64,000 nt of DNA from Paradesertivirga sp036399495 (GTDB lineage: Bacteria; Bacteroidota; Bacteroidia; Sphingobacteriales; Sphingobacteriaceae), in contig DASWMZ010000059.1 in the NCBI GenBank assembly GCA_036399495.1, forward strand, positions 1 through 64,000, read 5' to 3'. Below, in pieces: positions 34,743 to 42,514 of this stretch. Made by a program: the position numbers and the translations under genes. How positions within the stretch are numbered: the first letter of the stretch is position 1; each line of letters begins with the position of its first letter. Under the pieces are notes generated by a model, which ran no database searches, was not told where the DNA came from, and worked only from the letters and a program-made list of their open reading frames with translations.

Positions 34743-35564
34743 TTATTTTATGAGATTGTAATTAACCCCAAAGGTTAATTCACTAATAGTCGACAGAACA
34801 AAGTTGTGAGTCCTTAAAGTTTCATAAATAGACTCTCTGATGTCAAATTCGTCATGTATTTCAATAGCAATAACTTTTGTGCGATTCAAAAACGTTAAGT
34901 CATTTAAGTCTTTATTAAGGATATATCGTTCAGCTCCTTCAATATCTATTTTTAAAATGTCAATGGTTTCAAGGTCATGTTCCACAATCAACTGATTCAG
35001 CGTAATACCTTGAATATCTTTTTTGGCATCTGTATGGTCATTAACCGTTAATGACCATTCCTTGCCATCTCTGAAGTTATGGTCCAATGCAAGAAATTCA
35101 TTTTTGTGCCATAAGGCCGCATTTTTACAGATCGCATTTGTATCACTTGCTTCTAGATTCTTAAGTAAAAGGGTGTAATTGTCACGACCGGGCTCGATAC
35201 AAATGCATTTCAAATTCGGGAAATGGCTATTTATAAACAGCGTAGCTAAGCCAATATTTGCACCTGCGTCAACTAAATTAGATACCGATAAGTTGTTTAT
35301 TTTAATTAGGTCTATTAATGGAAGATACTCTTGCTTGAATAGAATTTGTTCCGCAACTTCAACGTCACTGGCACTCTTTCTTAAATAAATGGTCTTTCCC
35401 TCCTTTTCGATAAGGAGATTTTCGCTTGTTTCGGTAAGGGAATATTTTTCAGCCGTTAAGAAATCGTGTATTCTAAACTGATACTCTTCATCTCTGAAAA
35501 AGTTGAAGAAACTAAGTTTTTTTAGAAACCGGTAGAAATATGGTCGGGTGGCAATTTTTTCCAT
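34743..35564 (-). CDS. FkbM-family methyltransferase
   Basis: The 273-aa protein shows the FkbM fold: NLVDAGANIGLATLFI (SAM motif I), CICIEPGRDNYTLLLKNL, then DILKIDIEGAERYIL (the family's KIDIEGAE) and VIAIEIHDEFD. Such enzymes O-methylate sugars or polyketides. The gene overlaps the upstream methyltransferase by 1 nt and the GT10 gene begins 6 bp later, so it likely modifies the same glycan. Confidence 0.9.
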   Translation of the reverse strand: MEKIATRPYFYRFLKKLSFFNFFRDEEYQFRIHDFLTAEKYSLTETSENLLIEKEGKTIYLRKSASDVEVAEQILFKQEYLPLIDLIKINNLSVSNLVDAGANIGLATLFINSHFPNLKCICIEPGRDNYTLLLKNLEASDTNAICKNAALWHKNEFLALDHNFRDGKEWSLTVNDHTDAKKDIQGITLNQLIVEHDLETIDILKIDIEGAERYILNKDLNDLTFLNRTKVIAIEIHDEFDIRESIYETLRTHNFVLSTISELTFGVNYNLIK

Positions 35565-36331
35565 TATAACTTAATTAAACAGTGAAGTTGGTCTGCTGTG
35601 CAGGGGATAAACTCTGAAATTCTTGAAAGCCAGTAATCATTATGTTCAAGAGTAGAATATTCAAAGTCTGTGTACGTGAAGCCCAGCATTTTGCATATTT
35701 GTTGAAGGCCTTTCGCTGTAAAATGAGAGTAATGTTGTTCTGGTAACCATGCATACCATTTCTCTTGATTTTTTTGTGGTACAATCCCTTTGTAATTACT
35801 TTGAATAAGCATCAAATATTTTCCGGGATACATCTTCCCTAGAATTGAAAGAAAGTCGAGCGGGTTTTCAATGTGCTCCAAAACCTGCGACATAATTATC
35901 AAATCAAATTCCTGTTGATTAAAGTTTGTTTCAGGAAAATACCCGTTTAAAATTGCAAGGCCTTTTTTTTCAGCTATTTGATACGCAGTTTTGCTTGGTT
36001 CAACACCAAACGTATTGTATCCTATAGTTTTTAATTCCTGGAGTAACAAGCCTTGCCCACATCCTATCTCAAGAATATTTGCACCCGGTTTAACGCGTCG
36101 CTTAATTAAATTAATTTGTTTAACAAGCGCTTTTTTCCATTGTCTGGGTAGTTCATCCAATGAATTGAAATTAAATTGCCCATGAAAATCATCTTCTTCG
36201 TAAGCAATATCATTGGGTGGGGGCAATGTGATGGCATTTAGACAAGTAAGGCATTCATAAATTTTTAATTCGTTCCTTATCGTGCGGTAATATTTAAGAG
36301 TATCTGACTTGCAAATGGTACATGCACTCAT
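35564..36331 (-). CDS. SAM methyltransferase with N-terminal zinc knuckle
   Basis: The 255-aa protein starts with a four-cysteine knuckle (CTIC near 4-7, CLTC near 27-30), then the SAM fold: ILEIGCGQGLLLQEL and FDLIIMSQVLEHIENPLDF, then GKYLMLIQSNYKG. The combination is common in sugar methyltransferases of bacterial polysaccharide clusters. Substrate not known. It follows wzt by 51 bp. Confidence 0.85.
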   Translation of the reverse strand: MSACTICKSDTLKYYRTIRNELKIYECLTCLNAITLPPPNDIAYEEDDFHGQFNFNSLDELPRQWKKALVKQINLIKRRVKPGANILEIGCGQGLLLQELKTIGYNTFGVEPSKTAYQIAEKKGLAILNGYFPETNFNQQEFDLIIMSQVLEHIENPLDFLSILGKMYPGKYLMLIQSNYKGIVPQKNQEKWYAWLPEQHYSHFTAKGLQQICKMLGFTYTDFEYSTLEHNDYWLSRISEFIPCTADQLHCLIKL

Positions 36332-36382
36332 TTTATCTTTTATTTAAAGTCATTTTCGTTGAATTGTGGGGATGGTCTGCGA

Positions 36383-37684
36383 CTAGCTACTAGAAATATC
36401 ATCTTCCTTTAAGCTCCAAATTAATTGAGGGAAAGTAACTCCAATATGATTTTGTTGATTCATCGACACATGATAAAGAGACAAATTTGTATCTAAAGAA
36501 ATACTGAAAGCCAATATCGGCTCTGCTACTTTAGTATACGATTCGACCATATGTTTCGATAGTAGGGGAGATATGGAATATTCACCTAAGTTCAATAAAC
36601 GGGCCGGAATAAAGCAGTCTACGGTGTACTTGCCTTTTTTAAACTCTGTCAAAGTGGTGGTATCTGAGTGTTGGGTGCGAAAAGCGACAGCACCGTCTTT
36701 AATTAAATCAAAACCAACTTTGATATGTTCTACGGTGTCATTGGCCAACAGATGGAACCTAATAATTACTTCTTCATTGTTTGTAAAGCTATTTCTAAGC
36801 CTTCCGGATCCATCTAAAATATCTATTTTATCCAGCCTTATTTTGTTAAATTCATCAATTTCATTAACCCAAAAGCACTCGTTGTTAAAAAGGTAACTTT
36901 CCTGGTATTTTTTTATTGCAGTCAGGGTATCAGCAAAAATTTCTAATCTTCCTTGCTGCAAGCAAATAGCCTTTTTGCATAAAGCTTGTATTGCCCCCAT
37001 ATTGTGACTCACGAATAGGATGGTTCTTCCCTCTCCACGACTTACTTCTCCCATCTTACCTAAACACTTTTTTTGAAACTCTGCGTCACCAACAGCCAAC
37101 ACTTCGTCAACTATTAGAATCTCAGATTCCAAATGCGCTGCAACTGCAAAGGCAAGTCTTACATACATTCCCGATGAGTATCTTTTGACGGGGGTGTCAA
37201 CATATCTTTCAATCCCCGCAAAGTCTACTATGGCATCAAAATGTTTCCTGATCTCTGCTTTACGCATGCCTAAAATTGCACCGTTCAAGAATATATTTTC
37301 TCTCCCTGTAAGTTCGGGATGAAAGCCTGTACCAACCTCCAATAAGCTTGCAATTCTACCTTTTCCGGTTATTTTTCCGGTGGTAGGCGAGGTGACTTTG
37401 CTTAGAATCTTAAGTAGTGTGCTCTTGCCGGCTCCGTTGCGTCCAATTATCCCTACTGCATCTCCCTGTTCAATTTCGAAATTGATGTTCTTTAAACTCC
37501 AGACAATATTACTGCTGCCTGCAGTAGTGCGATCATTGGTTTCTCCAATTCGTAAAAAAGGGTCTTCCTTTCCGCGAATGCGAGCGAACCAGCGTTCAAG
37601 ATCACGACTGATGGTACCTGTGCCAATTTCGCCAAGCTGATAGGCTTTTGAAAGATCCTCTACCTTTATTGCAATGTTACTCAT
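36383..37684 (-). CDS. wzt: ABC transporter ATP-binding protein with carbohydrate-binding tail (Wzt-type)
   Basis: The 433-aa protein has the ABC ATPase in its first 270 residues: Walker A GRNGAGKST (81-89), signature YSSGM (169-173) and Walker B ILIVDE (189-194). The last ~140 residues form a separate beta-rich domain (FRTQHSDTTTLTEF, EPILAFSIS) like Wzt C-domains that read the glycan terminus. It pairs with the Wzm-type permease upstream. Export of a lipid-linked glycan across the inner membrane is the expected role. Confidence 0.93.
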   Translation of the reverse strand: MSNIAIKVEDLSKAYQLGEIGTGTISRDLERWFARIRGKEDPFLRIGETNDRTTAGSSNIVWSLKNINFEIEQGDAVGIIGRNGAGKSTLLKILSKVTSPTTGKITGKGRIASLLEVGTGFHPELTGRENIFLNGAILGMRKAEIRKHFDAIVDFAGIERYVDTPVKRYSSGMYVRLAFAVAAHLESEILIVDEVLAVGDAEFQKKCLGKMGEVSRGEGRTILFVSHNMGAIQALCKKAICLQQGRLEIFADTLTAIKKYQESYLFNNECFWVNEIDEFNKIRLDKIDILDGSGRLRNSFTNNEEVIIRFHLLANDTVEHIKVGFDLIKDGAVAFRTQHSDTTTLTEFKKGKYTVDCFIPARLLNLGEYSISPLLSKHMVESYTKVAEPILAFSISLDTNLSLYHVSMNQQNHIGVTFPQLIWSLKEDDISSS

Positions 37685-37702
37685 TCATGTTTAAATTTTT
37701 AC

Positions 37703-37728
37703 TCATCTCCTTGGAGGGGGCTGGGGCT
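37703..37728. repeat. Short GGAGGGGGCTGGGGC repeat-like stretch
   Basis: CTCCTTGGAGGGGGCTGGGGC between wzm and wzt resembles a common Bacteroidota extragenic repeat by memory. It may form a short hairpin. Confidence 0.3.
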
Positions 37729-37729
37729 T

Positions 37730-38575
37730 TTAAACCGTATCTACAAAGTTCTTTTCCACCTTATTAAATACAATGATACCCGAAATAAGCAACACTATAG
37801 TGATTGCCAATGTATATCCCAGTGTTTCCCAACTAAAACTACCATTGCCTAAAAAGCCATACCTGAATGTTTCTATAATGCCTGTCATGGGATTTAGAAC
37901 AATAAGAAAGCGATATTTTTCCGGGGCGGCCGAAAGAGGATAAATTACTGTGGTGGCATACATCAATAATTGCACACCAAACGTAACTAAAAATGCAAGG
38001 TCACGATACTTTGTAGTCATGGCCGAAATGATCATTCCCAAAGCGAGGCCCAGAGCGGCCATCAAGAAAATCAACAAGGGGAAAAGCAAAATATAACTGT
38101 TAGGGCTAAACTGCGAGCCGGTACTTTTATAATATAAAAGCATAATAATAAATAGTAAAAATTGTACTCCAAACTTCACCAGGTTAGATAGCACGATACT
38201 AAAAGGCATTATTAACCGGGGGAAATACACTTTCCCGAAAATATTAGCATTATCCTTAAATACTGTAGAAGTTTTGGTTAAACATTCTGCAAAATAGTTC
38301 CAGGCGGTAATGCCCGCCATATAAAATAAAGGTTGTGGTAAACCATCGGTAGAAATTCCGGCCAGGTTCCCGAATATAAAGGTGAATATAATGGTAGTGA
38401 ATATCGGCTGGATAAAAAACCACAACGGGCCAAGTATGGTTTGTTTATAGAAAGAGACAAAATCGCGCCTAACTAATAATACGAGTAAATCGCGATAGTT
38501 CCAGATCTCTTTTAGCTTTAAATCAATTAAAGATGACTGAGGAGTTATTTTCCAGTTATGGTCGTTTGAATGCAT
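37730..38575 (-). CDS. wzm: ABC-2 type permease for polysaccharide export (Wzm-type)
   Basis: The 281-aa protein has about six membrane helices. An amphipathic N-terminus includes LLVLLVRRDFVSFYKQTILGPLWFFIQP, and the central part NYFAECLTKTSTVF and LIMPFSIVLSNLVKFGVQF fits ABC-2 sugar exporters (KpsM/Wzm). It overlaps the GT4 gene by 20 bp and precedes wzt by 45 bp. Confidence 0.92.
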   Translation of the reverse strand: MHSNDHNWKITPQSSLIDLKLKEIWNYRDLLVLLVRRDFVSFYKQTILGPLWFFIQPIFTTIIFTFIFGNLAGISTDGLPQPLFYMAGITAWNYFAECLTKTSTVFKDNANIFGKVYFPRLIMPFSIVLSNLVKFGVQFLLFIIMLLYYKSTGSQFSPNSYILLFPLLIFLMAALGLALGMIISAMTTKYRDLAFLVTFGVQLLMYATTVIYPLSAAPEKYRFLIVLNPMTGIIETFRYGFLGNGSFSWETLGYTLAITIVLLISGIIVFNKVEKNFVDTV

Positions 38576-39677
38576 TGATTGAGGCTAATTTTAGGGCTAT
38601 TTTTAAATTATTCTTGTAGGTTTCATAGTTAAAGTGTTGTAGTACCAGGTTTTGCTGCTTAAGAGGATCAGGCTTTGAATCCATGCAATTTTGAATGGCA
38701 GCAGTAATTGCACTAAGATCTGAAGGGTCAACTAATTGTCCAAGCTGTCCGTTAAGCAGGGCGTCTACACTACCATCCTTGTTGCCGGCAATTAGGGGTA
38801 AGCCTGCTGCAGCCGCTTCAATAAATGCAATTCCGAAACCTTCCTTTATAGAGGGCATAATAAACAGATCTCCCAGTAAAAGATGTTCGCTTAATGATTC
38901 CTCTGATACAAAACCAACTAAAATTACATGATCCTCAAGGTTTTCTTCCTCAATGATTTTTAGGAGTCGTTTATATTCCTTACGGTCGTATTTCCCCAAT
39001 AAAATATAACGGAGGCGATACTCATCTTTTAGAGAGGCCATGGCCTTAAGAACGGTATCATACCCTTTATACTTTTCACTTGAAGACAGGCGGCACAGGG
39101 TGATTAGAACCTTTTCGTCTAGCCCGATACGATACTTCTCCAATAGTTGCACAGGTTTAATAAATGATGCCGGTGGCTGGTAAAAAGGGTCCAGGCAATT
39201 ATTAAGAACCTTAATTTTTGGCTCCGTTTCCGGATATCGATCGGCAATATTTTTCTTTGTAAAATTAGATACGGCAAGAATCTGGTAACAAAACCGTATC
39301 GCCATTTTTTGTAATCCTTTCAACGGAGCCCAGATTTCTATCCCATGCGCAATAATATGAATCTTAATTGCCGGATTAAAAAGCTTTACGATTAATGCCG
39401 GGAATGCTAAATGAATATGAGTAATGACAAGATGCTTTGCATTTTTGCCATGTTTGATAGCATGGAGTAAAAATTGAATCCTATTTTTCTTAAAGCCCTT
39501 ATACTGTTTTTCAGTAACGTATCTTGTATCCGGCAGGGTATCGTATAAACTTAAGTTAAGAACCCGACTGCCTGTTTCCATTCCAATATCACTTATTGCT
39601 TTGGCCAAAATACGGCTTACCTTTTCTACGCCGCCGGTATGAGCAAATGCTACAAGGTTAAGGACGAGGATGTGCAT
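38556..39677 (-). CDS. Glycosyltransferase family 4
   Basis: With the ATG at 39675-39677 (MHILVLNLVAFAHTGGVEKVSR) the protein has 373 aa. GGVEKVSRIL, FTKKNIADRYPETEPKIKVLNN, ILLGKYDRKEYKRLL, and MPSIKEGFGIAFIEAAAAGLPLIA are the GT-B landmarks. A longer frame to 39761 would translate the heptad tract (YLIPHTSYLIP) and is rejected. It is the first gene after asnB and overlaps wzm. Confidence 0.9.
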   Translation of the reverse strand: MHILVLNLVAFAHTGGVEKVSRILAKAISDIGMETGSRVLNLSLYDTLPDTRYVTEKQYKGFKKNRIQFLLHAIKHGKNAKHLVITHIHLAFPALIVKLFNPAIKIHIIAHGIEIWAPLKGLQKMAIRFCYQILAVSNFTKKNIADRYPETEPKIKVLNNCLDPFYQPPASFIKPVQLLEKYRIGLDEKVLITLCRLSSSEKYKGYDTVLKAMASLKDEYRLRYILLGKYDRKEYKRLLKIIEEENLEDHVILVGFVSEESLSEHLLLGDLFIMPSIKEGFGIAFIEAAAAGLPLIAGNKDGSVDALLNGQLGQLVDPSDLSAITAAIQNCMDSKPDPLKQQNLVLQHFNYETYKNNLKIALKLASINAFKRP

Positions 39678-39696
39678 GAAGGTTAGGAGGGGAGAA

Positions 39697-39808
39697 GGTA
39701 TGAGGTATGAGGTATGAGGTATGAGGTATAAGGGAGCAAAGATCAGAAAAGTTGCAGGCATACGCCTGACGCGCCCATGTTGATACCTGATACCTGACTC
39801 CTGATACC
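39697..39808. repeat. Opposed heptad tracts between asnB and the GT4 gene
   Basis: GGTATGA occurs five times in a row at 39697-39731 (last unit GGTATAA). TGATACC units, one changed to TGACTCC, occur four times at 39781-39808. TGATACC is the reverse complement of GGTATCA, so the two blocks are nearly complementary and could fold over about 110 nt. Between them lie 50 bp with GGCATACGCC. Confidence 0.8.
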
Positions 39809-39815
39809 CGTTCCA

Positions 39816-41621
39816 TTACGCCTTAAAATTCTGTGTAAGATAATAAGCCCATACTTTAGACCAATGAGATTGTTTTTTATCAAAGCTCTGCATCAACTCT
39901 TTACCCGCCTCTGTTGCTGATATGCTTTCTCTGATTTGTGGAATATTTCCAAACCATTTTTCAAAGGGAAAAGAAAAACCCATCTTCTTGCGGTTCCAGA
40001 TTTTTTCAGGTAATATATCCCTAAAAGCATCAATTAATAATTGTTTAGGCAACCCATTATGATGATAGAGCAAGGCAGGGTCGATCGAAAAGATGGCATC
40101 TAAAAATTCCTGATCGAGAAATGGAACCCGCAACTCGAGGCCATGCTGCATACTCATGTAATCCGAATCTTTCAGGAGCTGGTTTTGCATATAGAGGTTA
40201 AATTCTAATATGCTTGCAGCCTGGTTCTCCGGAAGCCCTTCCCCAAAGGAGGGAGAGTAATCAAGCTGTTCGATCTGGGCAATAACTTCTTCTGTGCTAA
40301 GTCCGCTTAACTTCCCTGCTTCTTCCGGTGTGTAAAGTCCCCGGATGGTAAGATATAAGCCAACCGGTTTTTTTATTTGCAGCCAGGAAAGGCGCTGTAA
40401 AGGAACTTGAGATAAATAACGTGAAAGCTTGAGTGCTCCTTCGGGAAGTCGGTTAACAAGAAAAATGTTTTCCATTCTGCCAAATGATGGATATCCACCA
40501 AATATTTCATCACTTCCCAATCCGGATAATACCGCTTTCAGGCCGGTTTGATGTGCGCTTTTTGAAATGAACCAGGAATTAATCCCATCGTTAGACGGTT
40601 GATCATATGCTGCTAGGATATTACTGAATTCTATCTCAAAATCAGATTGTTCAACAGTATTGTACTTATGACGGCAATTTACTTTCTCAATTACAGCTTC
40701 TTGATATTCCTGTTCGGAATAATCACTGTCACTAAACGTAACTGAGAGGGTATGTAAGCCTTTTTGTCCGCTTTCTGCGGCCAGCAAAGTGAGCAGGCTG
40801 GAATCTATACCCCCGCTTAAAAACAAACCAATAGGAGCATCAGAAATTAGATGGCGCTTAACGGCCCTGCGGAGCTGGCTTCGGATAAGGGTTAATGCCT
40901 CTTGTTTGTCTTTTACCTGTATTTCTGAAAATCCGATCCTTCGATAAGATTGTATAGTAACTATTTCTTTTTTTACTAAATCGTATTGAAGGTAATGGCC
41001 TTTAGCTAAAGCCTTTACACCATGTAAAGTAGTATGCGGTTCAGGGATATGACCAAAACACAATAATAGGATTCGCCAATCGGCACTTTCAGGCCAGTTG
41101 GGATTTATTTGTTTAAAGGCCTTTACTTCTGAAGAAAAGAATAATTCGCCCGAACGGCGGCTGTGATAATATAAGGGTTTGATCCCAACCGCGTCTCTTA
41201 CCAAAAAAACTTGTTTCTTGATGGTATCGTAAAGAGCAAAGGCAAACATTCCGTTAAATAACTTAAAGCAATCTGCGCCCCATTCCAGGTAAGCAGCCAA
41301 AATAACCTCCGTATCCGTATTACTTTTAAAGGAATGTCCCTTTTTTTCCAGATCATGCCTTAGTTCTTTAAAATTATAGATCTCGCCGTTAAATGTAATA
41401 TAGCATCGTTGCTGTTCATCTGCCATAGGCTGATGTCCCGCAGTGCTTAGATCTAATAAGGAAAGCCTGCGATGGCCAAAACACAGCTTCTGCTCATCGT
41501 GTGAGAAAATTCCTTCATCATCCGGACCACCGTGACGCATTAAATTACACATGGATTGAACCTGTGTTCTAAGTTCAAGAGAGGATTTTTTAGGGGCTAT
41601 AATTCCGGCTATGCGGCACAT
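39816..41621 (-). CDS. asnB: Asparagine synthase (glutamine-hydrolysing) type
   Basis: With the start at MCRIAGIIAPKK the nucleophile Cys2 is exposed, as required for the N-terminal glutaminase; the protein has 601 aa. Glutaminase marks: RHGGPDDEGI, LSLLDLSTAGHQPM, ITFNGEIYNF. The synthetase part has the PP-loop SGGIDSS (269-275) and the family GLGSDEIFGGYP. AsnB-type enzymes in sugar loci may amidate uronic acids as well as make asparagine. It lies between the NusG-like gene and the first GT. Confidence 0.9.
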   Translation of the reverse strand: MCRIAGIIAPKKSSLELRTQVQSMCNLMRHGGPDDEGIFSHDEQKLCFGHRRLSLLDLSTAGHQPMADEQQRCYITFNGEIYNFKELRHDLEKKGHSFKSNTDTEVILAAYLEWGADCFKLFNGMFAFALYDTIKKQVFLVRDAVGIKPLYYHSRRSGELFFSSEVKAFKQINPNWPESADWRILLLCFGHIPEPHTTLHGVKALAKGHYLQYDLVKKEIVTIQSYRRIGFSEIQVKDKQEALTLIRSQLRRAVKRHLISDAPIGLFLSGGIDSSLLTLLAAESGQKGLHTLSVTFSDSDYSEQEYQEAVIEKVNCRHKYNTVEQSDFEIEFSNILAAYDQPSNDGINSWFISKSAHQTGLKAVLSGLGSDEIFGGYPSFGRMENIFLVNRLPEGALKLSRYLSQVPLQRLSWLQIKKPVGLYLTIRGLYTPEEAGKLSGLSTEEVIAQIEQLDYSPSFGEGLPENQAASILEFNLYMQNQLLKDSDYMSMQHGLELRVPFLDQEFLDAIFSIDPALLYHHNGLPKQLLIDAFRDILPEKIWNRKKMGFSFPFEKWFGNIPQIRESISATEAGKELMQSFDKKQSHWSKVWAYYLTQNFKA

Positions 41622-41639
41622 TTTGATTGGTTCCGTTGG

Positions 41640-41890
41640 TCTTAACACAGCTTCGCTGCGTCAGTCACATTTGTGACTAATAAGTGGCATTTGTTATCCC
41701 TTTTATCGCTTAGCGTCCCGAAGTTATTTTGGGGACGTCACTTAAAAAGAATAACTTCTCACAAGATGCTGAAACAGTTCAGCATGACAAACTGCGTAAA
41801 TCCTTGCGATTTTCTAGAGCATTTTGTCTTATCGAACGCAAAGATATCTAGTGTAGCTCAAGAGTTCGCTCCTATGGTCGGGATGACAAA
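41640..41890. repeat. Cluster of extragenic hairpins
   Basis: This gap holds AGTCAC/GTGACT (41663-41678), a CGTCCC/GGGACG pair, and ATGCTGAA/TTCAGCAT (41766-41785). The last resembles a frequent Bacteroidota repeat (recalled). A plus-strand frame of 76 codons crosses it but looks spurious. No other gene is seen. Confidence 0.5.
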
Positions 41891-41894
41891 GCGT

Positions 41895-42425
41895 CTAAAT
41901 TAAGGTCATTTTAATATTGCCTTCTTCCAAACTTTCTAAAAAGGTAGCCGGAACTTGTACCAGTACCGATTGATTGATATGCTGTACCCTTACCAGTAAT
42001 TTTTTTTGCGAAAGTACCGTTACCAATTCCCCCCTTAATCCCAACAACGGTCCGGCACTTACTCTTACAGCCTCTCCTGCCTTAAATGTTCTTTCTGTTA
42101 ATTCAATATCGGCCTCGTTGGCAAACAATAATTTCAAGTCCGCTATCTGCCTTTCGGGCATGGAAGCGATTTTTCCGGAAAAGTAGATAAAACGGCAAAT
42201 GCCCCTGGTCATTAACACTTCGGCATGTTGAGATGGCATGATCCTTACAAACAAGTAGGATTTTAGAAAGGGCTCTTCAACGATCTTCTTTCGATCGCTC
42301 CACTGTTTGAAGGTTTTTTGCAAGGGGAGATAGGTTTCAATTCCCTTGGCGGTCAACAATTCATTCGCTTTCTTTTCTGCCCTTGGATTAGTATACACAG
42401 GGTACCATTGATACTTCTCTGTCAT
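41895..42425 (-). CDS. NusG-like (UpxY-type) transcription antiterminator
   Basis: The 176-aa protein has a NusG N-domain: YQWYPVYTNPRAEKKANELL, YLPLQKTFKQW, KKIVEEPFLKSYLFVRI. A C-terminal KOW domain follows (FKAGEAVRVSAGPLLGLRGELVTV). Specialised NusG paralogues of this type in Bacteroidota let RNA polymerase read through long polysaccharide operons. Here the gene is third, after wza and wzc, not first. The likely start is the ATG at 42423-42425; a GTG one codon upstream is possible. Confidence 0.9.
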   Translation of the reverse strand: MTEKYQWYPVYTNPRAEKKANELLTAKGIETYLPLQKTFKQWSDRKKIVEEPFLKSYLFVRIMPSQHAEVLMTRGICRFIYFSGKIASMPERQIADLKLLFANEADIELTERTFKAGEAVRVSAGPLLGLRGELVTVLSQKKLLVRVQHINQSVLVQVPATFLESLEEGNIKMTLI

Positions 42426-42514
42426 CACGACCTAATGTTCAGATCAAATTATGCTTAAACATTTCATTTAACGCAATCTCCTCGCTCTCTTTTGGAGAGC
42501 CCGAGGGGAAGCTC

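Noticed and set aside
39678..39761. N-terminal extension of the GT4 protein to 39761
   Set aside because: The extension translates the 7-bp repeat (YLIPHTSYLIP); the family start MHILVLN is at 39677.
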